Shown here: piece after piece, positions 16,015 through 25,231 of the stretch | Position numbering within the stretch: the first letter of the stretch is position 1 | Layout of the letters: each line of letters starts with the position of its first letter | NCBI RefSeq assembly: GCF_018403185.1 | Contig: NZ_BOSE01000004.1 | Location: 248,001 to 312,000, forward strand | Length of the DNA: 64,000 bases | Source of the DNA: Paenibacillus montaniterrae | GTDB taxonomy: Bacteria > Bacillota > Bacilli > Paenibacillales > Paenibacillaceae | Reading direction: 5' to 3' | Program-made: the position numbers and the translations under genes | The notes under the pieces: model-generated | What the model was told of the DNA's origin: nothing | Database searches by the model: none | The model's input: the letters and a program-made list of their open reading frames with translations, nothing else

Positions 16015-17508
16015 TTACAATGCGTTTGCAGACTCAAACCAATCTTTTTGTATCAGCACCGCTTTCACAAGTGCGGATTGCGCCTTCCACAGATAGCTCG
16101 ACTTGGGTTGAGCCTGATAGCTCTCCAGCTGCGTCTGAGCCTCCTTAAGCTGTGCCTGCAGCGATTCTGCCCGCTCTATGTCCTCTGGAGCCGCCCACTG
16201 CTTGGCAACCGTCTCGGCCAGCGACATCCATTGCTCGTACTTTTCCTGCCATGCTTCCTGAGCTGCCTTGCCGATCGCACTAAAGCTCGTTTGCTCAAAC
16301 TGAGCCGACGCCAGGTCTGCAAACATTGCAATCAACTCATTGCTTTGCACAAAATATTGCTCAAGCTGCACTGCATCTCCGTTAAATGCCATCGTGCCAG
16401 GCATCGCAAATGTAAACGCTTTGCGGTACGTTTCGATCCCTTTTATTTTGGCTTGAACCGGCTCTGCGTTAGCAGCAGATGACGCCAATCCAGCGTAAAC
16501 ATAGTAGCGATTGCTGCTGTCTTTCATATATTGAGCAGCAAAGCCAGCATTCTGCAGGCTTGCGATAACCTCGTCTCGTGTGCTTTCCTTCGTAAACACC
16601 CCAGCTTGCAGCAAATGATAGCTGAATGCATGCTCGCTCAGCTTCAAGCCAGAGCTTGCGGATTGAACAGGCTGCTGATTGCCAGAATCCGGTGCTTCAG
16701 GCGTGGCTTCATCAGACTGTAGCGACTGCTCTTCTACTGGCAAGCCACTCTCTGCATGATCAGCGATATTTTGTTGGTCAGGCTGTGCGAAAGCGGACAT
16801 CGGCCAAACCGAAACGCCGAATACAAGCGTCAGCAGCAAATAGCCGATCAACACACCAGAAGCAACAGCACTTGCTACAGAAACTGCACCTTGCATCCAG
16901 GTAAAGGATTTGCGTGTTGAAGGTCTTGCTCGCTCCCATCCTTCCGACGCCTGCTCTTTATGCCAGGCTGCTTCATGCTGCTTGTCTGCATGTCCAGTCA
17001 TTGCATGTTCAGTCGTTGCATGTCCAGTCGTTGCATATCCAGTCATGGCATGTCCAGTTCCTGCCACTGCCCCGGACATTGCCTCTGCTTCTGCCCCCAG
17101 CATCCAATCATCTTCGCGATCAAGCTCATAACGCTGCTTCAATAGCTCATCCTCATCGGGAACGCTTGGCTGTGAATCTGCATTGCGTATCAGCTGCTCC
17201 AGGCCTTCAAGATCAAGCTCATACAGCGGCGGCCCAGGCTCATGCTCCTCTCCCTCTGCTCCATTCAAATGCACTGCTGCATGGATTGGCTTCGGCACAG
17301 TCGGTTCGTGCATCGCACTTGCCCGATTGTTTTGCTCCTCTCTGCTCGCTGCAATAGCAGCTCCTGCTGCTTGCTCAGTTGGCTGCTGTTCAGCAGGTTT
17401 GCTGCTCATAACGCTCCATTTATTTTCCTGTTGAGCCTGAGCTCCGTACTCATCTATTTTATTTCCATTACGATCAAAACGATATGTAATACGATTCGCT
17501 TTTGACAT
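16015..17508 (-). CDS. spoIIB: SpoIIB-like SPOR domain protein
   Basis: About 497 residues. It has a long acidic, low-complexity cytoplasmic region (1-205), a transmembrane segment near 215-235 (VASGVLIGYLLLTLVFGV), a linker, and a SPOR domain at about 295-365 (YHLLQAGVFTKESTRDEVIASLQNAGF). SPOR domains bind denuded septal glycans, and SpoIIB of Bacillus localises to the sporulation septum to help engulfment. The call rests on domain layout and position near maf and radC; sequence similarity outside SPOR is low. A five-unit 15-bp tandem repeat codes for TGHA/TTGHA-type peptides. The ATG at 17508 follows AAAGGAG by eight bases, better than the GTG three codons earlier. Confidence 0.8.
   Translation of the reverse strand: MSKANRITYRFDRNGNKIDEYGAQAQQENKWSVMSSKPAEQQPTEQAAGAAIAASREEQNNRASAMHEPTVPKPIHAAVHLNGAEGEEHEPGPPLYELDLEGLEQLIRNADSQPSVPDEDELLKQRYELDREDDWMLGAEAEAMSGAVAGTGHAMTGYATTGHATTEHAMTGHADKQHEAAWHKEQASEGWERARPSTRKSFTWMQGAVSVASAVASGVLIGYLLLTLVFGVSVWPMSAFAQPDQQNIADHAESGLPVEEQSLQSDEATPEAPDSGNQQPVQSASSGLKLSEHAFSYHLLQAGVFTKESTRDEVIASLQNAGFAAQYMKDSSNRYYVYAGLASSAANAEPVQAKIKGIETYRKAFTFAMPGTMAFNGDAVQLEQYFVQSNELIAMFADLASAQFEQTSFSAIGKAAQEAWQEKYEQWMSLAETVAKQWAAPEDIERAESLQAQLKEAQTQLESYQAQPKSSYLWKAQSALVKAVLIQKDWFESANAL
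16987..17061 (-). repeat. 15-bp tandem repeat inside spoIIB
   Basis: Five consecutive 15-bp units, consensus TGCATGTCCAGTCGT on the + strand, with one to four differences per unit. They encode, in frame, pentapeptides of the form [MT]TG[HY]A in the disordered cytoplasmic part of the protein. Such repeats can change copy number without frameshift. Confidence 0.9.
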
Positions 17509-17636
17509 TGCGCTCACTCCTTTCTCTTTTCACTATCATTCTATGAGCCAGACTACGAATATATGATAGCTTCACTCAAAAATAAACGATAGAATGATAG
17601 AAAAGAAAGCGTTAAGCCATCACATAATGTCAAAAT

Positions 17637-17677
17637 AAAAGGACGATCAAAGCAGCTATCTGCCTGATCGTCCTTTT
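17637..17677 (-). terminator. Terminator after murC
   Basis: An inverted repeat AAAAGGACGATC pairing with GATCGTCCTTTT, with TTTTATTTTG on the minus strand. It starts three bases past the murC stop, separating folC-murC from spoIIB. Confidence 0.88.
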
Positions 17678-17679
17678 AC

Positions 17680-19098
17680 TCATTGCTGGATATGAGCGCC
17701 CAGCTGATGAGCCACCTGCCAAATATCGCCCGCTCCCATCGTAATCACAACATCGCCAGGTGCTATCGTTTCCTTCAGCTTCTCCAGCACCTGCTCCTTT
17801 GTCGGGATATATTCCACATTGCGCTGCCCATTTTCCGCGATTAAAGCGACCAGCTTCTCAGAGGAAACTCCTTCAATCGCTTCTTCTCCTGCAGGCGAAT
17901 AAATATCGGTAATAATGACATGATCCGCCTCCGGAAAAGCTCTGCCGAACTCATCAAATAAAAAGTAAGTACGCGTAAAGCGTTGCGGTTGAAAAACCGC
18001 TGTAATTCGCTTGCCTGTAGATTTCGCTGCACGAATGGTCGCTGTAATTTCCGTTGGATGATGGGCATAATCATCGACAACCAGCATCCCTTTCGTATCA
18101 GCCAGCACTTGAAAACGACGTTTAGCGCCTTCAAACTTAGTTAAAGCTCCACGAATAGCGTCAAAGCCGACTCCAGCTTCATGTGCGGCAATAATGGTCG
18201 CCAGCGCATTATAGACGTTGTGGATGCCTGGCACAGACAGCTTAAATGTGCCTAGCTGCTGCTCTCCATGCTGCAGATCGAAGCTGATGCAGCGATCGCC
18301 CTCCACAATATTCGTCGCGGTATAATGGGCTTGTTCGTGAATGCCGTATGTGATCAGCTGCTCCGAGCGCAGTTGCTCATTGTCATATACACGCGGCAGC
18401 AGCTCGCGCACATTGGCGTCGTCGACACAAACAATCGCTTTGCCATCAGGCTTAACCTGCTTTAAAAACTGCACGTAGGCTTTTTTAATGTTTTCAAAGT
18501 CCCCATCGTAATTTTCCAAATGATCAGCCTCGATATTGGTGACCACCGCAATAGATGGGTGATATTGCAGGAAAGAGCCGTCGCTCTCATCTGCCTCCGC
18601 AACGAGATAGCTCCCTTTTCCCGCCTTGGCATTCGTCCCGAGATTAACGATTTCCCCGCCAATAATATAGGTAGGGTCCTGCTCGGTTAGCTCCATTACC
18701 AATGCAATCATCGAAGAGGTCGTTGTCTTGCCGTGTGCGCCAGCTACCGCAATCCCATTCGTTGCATTGAGCAGTCTTGCCAGCATTTCTGCGCGATGCA
18801 GCACAGGAATGCCCGCTTGCTTGGCAGCAACGAGCTCAGGATTATCCTTCGCAACAGCACCCGAGTATACGACGAGCGAAGCGCCTGTGATGTTATCCGC
18901 ATGATGTCCGAGCTTGAAGTCAACGCCTCGCTCTACAAGCTTTTTTGCCAATGCTGATAGTGCAACATCAGATCCAGTTACTTTGTAGCCCATTTCCAGC
19001 ATAACTTTGGCGATTGCGCTCACGCCATATCCGCCAATACCGATGAAATGAACCTGTTCATTTGCTTTCAAAGAGAATTCACCAGCCTTTTTCCGCAT
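17680..19098 (-). CDS. murC: UDP-N-acetylmuramate--L-alanine ligase
   Basis: A 472-residue Mur ligase that adds the first amino acid of the peptidoglycan stem. The N-terminal Rossmann part has HFIGIGGYGVSAIA near 17-30; the central ATP site has GAHGKTTTSSMIAL near 120; the C-terminal domain has DDYAHHPTEITATI and GAGDIW. Its start overlaps the folC stop by 20 bp, so it is likely co-translated with folC. In Bacillus subtilis murC is elsewhere, so this position is a lineage difference. Confidence 0.96.
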   Translation of the reverse strand: MRKKAGEFSLKANEQVHFIGIGGYGVSAIAKVMLEMGYKVTGSDVALSALAKKLVERGVDFKLGHHADNITGASLVVYSGAVAKDNPELVAAKQAGIPVLHRAEMLARLLNATNGIAVAGAHGKTTTSSMIALVMELTEQDPTYIIGGEIVNLGTNAKAGKGSYLVAEADESDGSFLQYHPSIAVVTNIEADHLENYDGDFENIKKAYVQFLKQVKPDGKAIVCVDDANVRELLPRVYDNEQLRSEQLITYGIHEQAHYTATNIVEGDRCISFDLQHGEQQLGTFKLSVPGIHNVYNALATIIAAHEAGVGFDAIRGALTKFEGAKRRFQVLADTKGMLVVDDYAHHPTEITATIRAAKSTGKRITAVFQPQRFTRTYFLFDEFGRAFPEADHVIITDIYSPAGEEAIEGVSSEKLVALIAENGQRNVEYIPTKEQVLEKLKETIAPGDVVITMGAGDIWQVAHQLGAHIQQ

Positions 19099-20452
19099 CC
19101 TTGTTGTGTAGCATATACGAGCGTACGTCTCCTATTAAATACAATGTACCAGTAACTACTGCCAGATCTGATTCATTCGTTCGTTCAAGCAACAGCCTTA
19201 GCGCTTGCTTCCAGTCTTTTTCGACGGTTATGCGCGGTGCGTCCTGCAAACCGAGCTCATTTGCAAGCTCCTTCACTTCAGCATACAGCTCGTCAGCGTC
19301 CTTGGCCGAACGATAATTGGGTTCTGTAAGAATCAAAGTATCCGCTAATGGTAATATATGCTTAAATGTGTCATGGTGATTCTTATTCTCGATCATCCCC
19401 ATAACAAGATGTAGCTTTTCGTACTGATACGTTGAGTCAAGCGCCTGAGCTAGCGCTTGTGCGCCTTCCGGATTATGCGCGCCATCGATAAGCAGGCGAG
19501 GCTTGCTGCTGATTTGTTCAAGTCGTCCAGGCCATGAAGTCATTTTCATGCCTTCCAGCAAATCCTCGTCATCGATTACAAGCGCAAAATATTGACGCAG
19601 CAGCTCAATGGTCATCAGTGCAATTGCCGCATTATGCCGCTGATGCGCCCCAGCCATTGTAATGGTTACATCTTCAATATTTCTGAACAAGCCTTCAAAG
19701 CGGAATTGCTGCTCATGCTCGTCTACATACAGCGGCATTTGATCAAATTGCTGCTCATAGACGTACATTGTGCTTTTCTTCGCTTCTGCAACCTCTTGAA
19801 TAACACGAAGCGCCTCAGGCTGGGTTACCCCAACGACAACAGGAGTGCCTGCTTTAATAATTCCCGCTTTCTCGTAAGCAATTTGCTCAAGCGTGTTGCC
19901 CAGCTTATCCATATGGTCATGGCCAATTGTCGTAATGACTGACACGATCGGATGCACAACATTCGTTACATCCAGACGTCCGCCAAGCCCTACCTCTAGC
20001 ACAACGTAATCAGGGTAGGTCACTGTCGCGTAATACAAAATCGCAATGAGGGTTGTTACTTCAAACATCGTAGGCGAGCCAAGCTCGGTTGCAGCCATTT
20101 CCTCGACATAAGGTCTTACCTGATTGGCAAGCTCCAGCAACACTTCCTCTTCTATATCTTGACCATTATATTGGATACGATTCGTAAATTTAGTTATATA
20201 TGGCGATGTAAATGTACCGACATCGTAGCCGCCTTTACGCAAAACATGAGTCAGGTAGGAGCAGACAGAGCCCTTGCCATTGGTGCCTGCAACATGAATG
20301 ATACGCAAACGGCGATGTGGATTTTGAAAGGCATCCAGCAATTTTTCGATTCGCTCCAAGCCGGGGCGAATGCCGAATGGAATTAAACTGTTAATCCATT
20401 CGACAGCCTCAGTGTAGGAGCTCATAGCAGCGTTAGCTTGATTATGGCTCAT
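19079..20452 (-). CDS. folC: Folylpolyglutamate synthase / dihydrofolate synthase
   Basis: A 457-residue FolC that adds glutamates to folates. Mur-ligase-like motifs are present: HVAGTNGKGSVCSYL near 55, the GLGGRLDVTN loop near 155, and IDGAHNPEGAQAL near 325. It lies 89 bp downstream of valS, the order of Bacillus, and overlaps murC. Confidence 0.96.
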   Translation of the reverse strand: MSHNQANAAMSSYTEAVEWINSLIPFGIRPGLERIEKLLDAFQNPHRRLRIIHVAGTNGKGSVCSYLTHVLRKGGYDVGTFTSPYITKFTNRIQYNGQDIEEEVLLELANQVRPYVEEMAATELGSPTMFEVTTLIAILYYATVTYPDYVVLEVGLGGRLDVTNVVHPIVSVITTIGHDHMDKLGNTLEQIAYEKAGIIKAGTPVVVGVTQPEALRVIQEVAEAKKSTMYVYEQQFDQMPLYVDEHEQQFRFEGLFRNIEDVTITMAGAHQRHNAAIALMTIELLRQYFALVIDDEDLLEGMKMTSWPGRLEQISSKPRLLIDGAHNPEGAQALAQALDSTYQYEKLHLVMGMIENKNHHDTFKHILPLADTLILTEPNYRSAKDADELYAEVKELANELGLQDAPRITVEKDWKQALRLLLERTNESDLAVVTGTLYLIGDVRSYMLHNKDAEKGW

Positions 20453-20540
20453 TACAACTCACCTTCTCCTCGACTTTTTCTAGCTTCGTTGTACACTGCC
20501 CGCACGCTTATGCACATTAGAAGCTTTCCTTCATGCATGA

Positions 20541-23183
20541 TTAGCCGCGCAGCTCAGCGATGCGTTGCACAACCTTATCGCGCTTCTCTGCATAATCCTT
20601 CATTTTGTTCCGTTCTTCCTCTATTACGTTGGCTGGAGCCTTCGCTACAAAGCCTTCATTGGCAAGCTTTTTCTCTACGCGCTCCACTTCCTTGTTCAAA
20701 TGCTCAAGCTCTTTCTCAAGACGAGCCACCTCTTGGGCAATGTCCAGCAAGCCAGCTAGCGGCAAATACAGCTCTGCGCCTGTAACGATGGCAGACATCG
20801 CTTTTTCCGGCGTTGCCATTTGCAATGAAATTTCAAGTGACGATGTACCGCAGAATCGTTTAATAAACTCCTCGTTAGACGTCAAAATCGCATATTCCGC
20901 CTCAGTAGACGGCTTAACAAGCAGCTCGACTTTTTTGCTCATTGGCACATTGACCTCTGCGCGAATGTTGCGGATCGCGCGAATCATATCCATAAGCAGC
21001 TCCATTTCTTTTACCGCAGCAGGAGCCTCAAGCGCTGTGTCGTACACAGGCCATGCAGCAAGTGTAATCGTCTCGCCTTGATGCGGAAGATGCTGCCAAA
21101 TTTCCTCGGAAATAAACGGCATAAACGGATGAATCAAGCGCTGTGTGCGATCAAGCACATAAGCAAGCACCGATTGAGTCGCTTTTTTAGCCGCTGCATC
21201 CTCTCCGTACAGACTTAGCTTGGAGAATTCGATGTACCAGTCGCACAGATCGTCCCAAATGAAATTGTACAGCAGTCGGCCAGTTTCACCGAAGTCATAG
21301 CTGTCCATCAGACGCGTAATATCACGCACCGTTTCATTCAAGCGATGCAAAATCCAGCGGTCGGCCGTGCTTAGGTTGCCGCTTAAATCGATATCTTCAT
21401 AGGTGAAGCCTTCCAAATTCATTAAAGCAAAGCGCGATGCATTCCAAATTTTGTTGGCAAAATTCCGCGCCTGCTCTACCTTTTCAAAACGGAAGCGCAA
21501 ATCCTGGCCAGGCGTGCTGCCTGTAGAAATCATAAAGCGCATTGCATCTGCCCCATACTGCTCGATTACATCAAGCGGATCAACGCCGTTTCCGAGTGAT
21601 TTGGACATTTTTTGGCCGTCCTTGTCACGAACAAGACCGTGCATCAGCACATCTTTAAACGGCATTTCTTCTGTAAATTCAAGCGCAGTGAAGATCATGC
21701 GCGCAACCCAGAAATAAATTATATCGTAGCCTGTTACAAGCACGCTCGTAGGATAGTAGCGCTTCAAGTCGTCCGTTTGCTCAGGCCAGCCAAGCGTCGA
21801 GAACGGCCAAAGTGCAGAGCTGAACCATGTATCCAGCACGTCGCTGTCCTGACGCAAGTTTGGATCGGTTTGATCCTCGCGGGATACAATCATCTCGCCT
21901 GTTTCGTCATTGTACCAGGCAGGAATGCGATGTCCCCACCAAAGCTGACGGGAAATACACCAGTCGCGCACATTTTCAATCCAGTTCAAATATGTTTTTT
22001 CAAATCGCTCTGGCACAAACTGAACGCCCTTGCCTGATTTTTGGGCAGCAATCGCAGCTTCAGCTAGCGGCTTCATCTTAACAAACCATTGTGTAGACAA
22101 ATAAGGCTCAACTACAGCACCGCTGCGCTCGCTGTGGCCTACTTGATGCACATGATCCTCGATCAGCACGCATACACCTTGCTCCTGCAGATCAGCTACA
22201 AGCTGCTTGCGGCATTCAAAGCGATCAAGACCTTTATACGGTCCAGCCTCGTCATTCATCGTGCCGGTCTCGTCCATGACGATGATTTGCGGCAGGCTGT
22301 GGCGCTCACCTACCTCAAAGTCGTTAGGATCATGCGCAGGTGTAATTTTTACCGCGCCTGAACCGAATTCCTTCTCAACATACTCGTCGGCAATAATCGG
22401 AATTTCACGGTTAACGATCGGCAATACGATCATTTCGCCAATCAAATGCTTGTAGCGCTCATCCTCAGGATGAACAGCTACAGCGGTATCGCCCAGCATC
22501 GTTTCCGGTCGGGTCGTCGCCACTGTAATGTATCCGGAGCCATTTTTCAACGGGTAGCGCAAATGATAAAGATGCCCGTTCAACTCCTTGTAAATGACTT
22601 CTATGTCAGAAAGAGCCGTGCGCGCAGCCGGGTCCCAGTTAATAATTTTTTTGCCGCGGTAAATCAGACCTTTCTCGTACAGGCGTACGAATACTTCGCG
22701 TACAGCCTTGGAAAGACCTTCATCAAGCGTAAAGCGCTCGCGTGAAAAATCAAGCGACAGCCCCATTTTAGCCCACTGCTCGCGAATCGTATTGGCATAT
22801 TGATCCTTCCACGCCCATACCTGCTCAAGAAATTTTTCTCGCCCAAGATCGTGACGAGATACACCTTGCTCACGCAGCTTCTGCTCCACCTTCGTTTGTG
22901 TAGCAATACCGGCATGGTCAGTTCCAGGCAGCCATAGCGTGTCATAGCCCTGCATGCGCTTGGTGCGAATAATAATATCCTGCAAGGTAAAGTCCAAAGC
23001 ATGCCCGATATGCAGCATGCCTGTAACGTTTGGTGGTGGGATTACAATTGTAAACGGCTCTGCCTCTGGACGCTTCCCTGCTTGAAAAAAGTTGTTTTTT
23101 AGCCAAAACTCATACCATTTTTGTTCCGCAGCCTTCGGATCATAGGTCGTCGGCATGCTTAATTTCGACTGATTGTCTGACAT
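20541..23183 (-). CDS. valS: Valyl-tRNA synthetase
   Basis: An 880-residue class I synthetase. The HIGH motif is in [13 protein letters not shown] near 45, and KMSKS in [12 protein letters not shown] near 520. An editing domain (CP1) lies at 190-330, the anticodon-binding domain at 610-760, and a C-terminal coiled coil at 815-880. The ATG at 23183 is chosen because GGAGG lies just upstream; an ATG five codons earlier would put that site within the gene. A valine-type T-box leader and promoter precede it. Confidence 0.98.
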   Translation of the reverse strand: MSDNQSKLSMPTTYDPKAAEQKWYEFWLKNNFFQAGKRPEAEPFTIVIPPPNVTGMLHIGHALDFTLQDIIIRTKRMQGYDTLWLPGTDHAGIATQTKVEQKLREQGVSRHDLGREKFLEQVWAWKDQYANTIREQWAKMGLSLDFSRERFTLDEGLSKAVREVFVRLYEKGLIYRGKKIINWDPAARTALSDIEVIYKELNGHLYHLRYPLKNGSGYITVATTRPETMLGDTAVAVHPEDERYKHLIGEMIVLPIVNREIPIIADEYVEKEFGSGAVKITPAHDPNDFEVGERHSLPQIIVMDETGTMNDEAGPYKGLDRFECRKQLVADLQEQGVCVLIEDHVHQVGHSERSGAVVEPYLSTQWFVKMKPLAEAAIAAQKSGKGVQFVPERFEKTYLNWIENVRDWCISRQLWWGHRIPAWYNDETGEMIVSREDQTDPNLRQDSDVLDTWFSSALWPFSTLGWPEQTDDLKRYYPTSVLVTGYDIIYFWVARMIFTALEFTEEMPFKDVLMHGLVRDKDGQKMSKSLGNGVDPLDVIEQYGADAMRFMISTGSTPGQDLRFRFEKVEQARNFANKIWNASRFALMNLEGFTYEDIDLSGNLSTADRWILHRLNETVRDITRLMDSYDFGETGRLLYNFIWDDLCDWYIEFSKLSLYGEDAAAKKATQSVLAYVLDRTQRLIHPFMPFISEEIWQHLPHQGETITLAAWPVYDTALEAPAAVKEMELLMDMIRAIRNIRAEVNVPMSKKVELLVKPSTEAEYAILTSNEEFIKRFCGTSSLEISLQMATPEKAMSAIVTGAELYLPLAGLLDIAQEVARLEKELEHLNKEVERVEKKLANEGFVAKAPANVIEEERNKMKDYAEKRDKVVQRIAELRG

Positions 23184-23214
23184 TTTTTCATCCTCCATGC
23201 GTGAATCTTATTCA

Positions 23215-23487
23215 TAAAAAAAAGCCTTCCATCCTTATTAAAAAGGACGAAAGGCTATGCTTCCGTGGTACCACCTTCATTCCATATGAAAACAATCCAT
23301 CATATGGCACTCGATGCAGATAACGGCTGCGGCCGGCCTCGCTTACTAGCAGCAATAAAGCAGCATTCAGCTTGGCAATTCAGAGGTGACCCATATACTT
23401 GTTATCCTATAGAGCCTTTCAGCGAACAGCCCTACTCTCTGAAGGAAACGTAGGTATATTATTCCTCATCAACATTATTACACATAT
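23215..23487 (-). promoter_or_regulatory. T-box riboswitch of valS, GUC specifier
   Basis: On the minus strand the leader has the conserved T-box sequence AAGGTGGTACCACGG (23263-23277), then a terminator stem AGCCTTTCGTCC.../GGATGGAAGGCT with a T run (23215-23256). Upstream, the Stem I elements GATGAGGA and CAGAGAGTAGGG are visible, followed by GGGTCACCTCTGA, in which GUC (23388-23390) takes the specifier position. GUC is a valine codon, consistent with valS. Uncharged tRNA-Val should stabilise the antiterminator. Confidence 0.93.
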
Positions 23488-23493
23488 AACTCT

Positions 23494-23522
23494 ATAATAA
23501 CGTAAGATGAGGCTCTAGTCAA
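23494..23522 (-). promoter_or_regulatory. Sigma-A promoter of the valS T-box leader
   Basis: On the minus strand TTGACT (23517-23522) and TATTAT (23494-23499) are separated by 17 bp. It lies in the gap between the spoVID stop and the leader, so valS is transcribed independently of spoVID. Confidence 0.75.
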
Positions 23523-23534
23523 TTTATATGCAAG

Positions 23535-25145
23535 CTAAGGAATATAAAGCAGCTGACCTTCCGTAATCGCCGATTCATGCAAATTGTTGCGAATTAACAG
23601 ATCACGAGGATTAATGCTGTAGCGCAATGCAATTTGCTCCAGCGTATCCTCCTTTTGCACGATGCACATCCGAATTCGCTTGAATTCATTTTGCTCTGGC
23701 CGCTTGTTCAAGAACAGCTGCTGCCATTCGATTTCATCATCGGTAGTTCGCTGCTTCTCTTCCTCTGCCTGTTTTCGGTCAAGCTCCTGCTGCTGCAGCG
23801 TCGCTGCCTGCTGTGCCGCCTGCTCGCGCAAGCTGGAATTTAATATCGTGCGAATGCCTTGCGTTTCATTTTGTGCAGTATTGCCGTTTAACGCAATGTG
23901 CAGCTCGCGTTCTGCAGTCGGCTCGGCATGGTGCACATGCTGCGACTCCAGCTCCTCAGCTTCCAGTTCTTCATTGACCTCTTGCTCCTGCTCACGCTCA
24001 GCCTGTTCTTCCACAGCTGCTTCCCACGCCGACCATTGCACAGCATCATGCTCTGGTGTATGAGCGGTATCGCTTGCCTCCTGCGCATACGGATCCTGCT
24101 CTTCTTCTCTAGCATATTGCGCATGCTGCTCTTGCTCTTCTTCTCTAGCATATGCTGCATGATGCTCAGCCTCGCTGTATGCTGCCTCTATGTGCTCGTG
24201 CTGCTCATACTGAGCAGTCTCAATGCTGCCTTGCTGCTCTATGTTATACTCTGCAGCGCGATGCAAATATTCCGCTTGCTCGCCTTGAGCGTGCAGCTCC
24301 TCAGCGCTTTGCGCATACTTTTGTCCAAGCTGCTGCAAAAAGCTGTAATGCTGCTGCTCAGGCTGCGCTGCATAATGTGCATCAAGCTGCTCTTCCTGCT
24401 GCTCGTTCCGATAGCCTTCCGCCTCATAGCCATGCTGCTCCGGCTGAGCCGCAAATTGCTGACTCTCAGCTTGCTCGGCATAGGCATATACGTGGAAGGT
24501 TTCGGTCTGCTGCTCCGATTCAGCTTCAGCTTCAGCATAATAATACGCTTCGCTTTGCTGCTCTGCGCTAACGTGATAGACTTCCTCGCCGCGATACGCA
24601 GCTTCTCCTTGATAGGCTGACTGGTTGAGATAGTCCGTCTCGTTTTGATATTCTGTCTCTACCTGCTGTTCAGTCTGACCTTGAAAGTCAGCAGCGCTGT
24701 ACTCCGCTGATTCCTCTTCCCCGCGCGAGTGGGATACAGTAAACACCTCAGCATTCCAGCCGTCAGCTTCTTCATCCTGCTCCAGCACAATGCCGCGCAG
24801 CGATAGAATGCCTGTCAGATTCAATGCTCTGGAAGAGAGTAGTACAACATCGAATGTATCAATATCTACCGTAATTTCATCCAGCCTTGTCACTCTATTC
24901 ATTGGCAGCGTAATTTCTACTGGAATCCAATGCTCAAGCGCTACTTGCTCGTCCCTTTCTCCTTGAGCACGATAGATGCCATTCAATACTAGCTGCCCCT
25001 GAAGCACCGCATTCTCGCCTTGCTCTATCACTTGAATCCGTGGAACCAGCTCAATTTCCTCCAGCTCGTCGATCGCCGCTACATTTTCGGGCAAATGCAC
25101 GCGCTCATAAATATCAAATCGAAGTCCATGATTGCCATTAGACAC
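23535..25145 (-). CDS. spoVID: Stage VI sporulation protein D (SpoVID), LysM protein
   Basis: About 536 residues. The N-terminal 150 residues (LRFDIYERVHLPENV, LVPRIQVIEQGENAVLQG) match the coat-encasement domain of SpoVID. A middle of about 280 residues is extremely rich in Glu, Gln, Ala, Tyr and His. The C-terminus is a LysM domain (KEDTLEQIALRYSINPRDLLIRNNL). SpoVID drives the coat to encircle the spore and its LysM anchors it. The GTG at 25143-25145 is chosen because AAGGGAGG lies eight bases before it and the family N-terminus starts there; an earlier ATG has no ribosome site. The site is inside a 17-bp inverted repeat. In Bacillus the gene also sits between hemL and valS. Confidence 0.9.
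   Translation of the reverse strand: MSNGNHGLRFDIYERVHLPENVAAIDELEEIELVPRIQVIEQGENAVLQGQLVLNGIYRAQGERDEQVALEHWIPVEITLPMNRVTRLDEITVDIDTFDVVLLSSRALNLTGILSLRGIVLEQDEEADGWNAEVFTVSHSRGEEESAEYSAADFQGQTEQQVETEYQNETDYLNQSAYQGEAAYRGEEVYHVSAEQQSEAYYYAEAEAESEQQTETFHVYAYAEQAESQQFAAQPEQHGYEAEGYRNEQQEEQLDAHYAAQPEQQHYSFLQQLGQKYAQSAEELHAQGEQAEYLHRAAEYNIEQQGSIETAQYEQHEHIEAAYSEAEHHAAYAREEEQEQHAQYAREEEQDPYAQEASDTAHTPEHDAVQWSAWEAAVEEQAEREQEQEVNEELEAEELESQHVHHAEPTAERELHIALNGNTAQNETQGIRTILNSSLREQAAQQAATLQQQELDRKQAEEEKQRTTDDEIEWQQLFLNKRPEQNEFKRIRMCIVQKEDTLEQIALRYSINPRDLLIRNNLHESAITEGQLLYIP
24097..24153 (-). repeat. Direct repeat in the low-complexity part of spoVID
   Basis: Twenty-one identical bases occur at 24097-24117 and 24133-24153, offset by 36 bp (12 codons), giving repeated YAREEEQ peptides. 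This points to growth of the region by in-frame duplication. Confidence 0.85.
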
Positions 25146-25150
25146 GATAA

Positions 25151-25223
25151 AGCCTCCCTTCACCATAATGAATGCTTGTTTAACGTTAGCTTTCACTATT
25201 TATCTATATGGTGAAGGAAGGCT
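25151..25223 (-). promoter_or_regulatory. 17-bp inverted repeat that contains the spoVID ribosome site
   Basis: Arms AGCCTCCCTTCACCATA (25151-25167) and TATGGTGAAGGAAGGCT (25207-25223) pair in 16 of 17 positions around a 39-nt loop. The 3' arm on the minus strand holds the AAGGGAGG ribosome site of spoVID and ends five bases before its GTG. It is followed by TTTATC, so it might be a weak terminator, an RBS-masking hairpin, or both. Confidence 0.7.
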
Positions 25224-25231
25224 CAGCATGA

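Noticed and set aside
23898..24620. Long open frame of 240 codons on the + strand inside spoVID, rich in leucine
   Set aside because: It is the antisense reading of the Q/E/A-rich codons; no ribosome site and no known fold.
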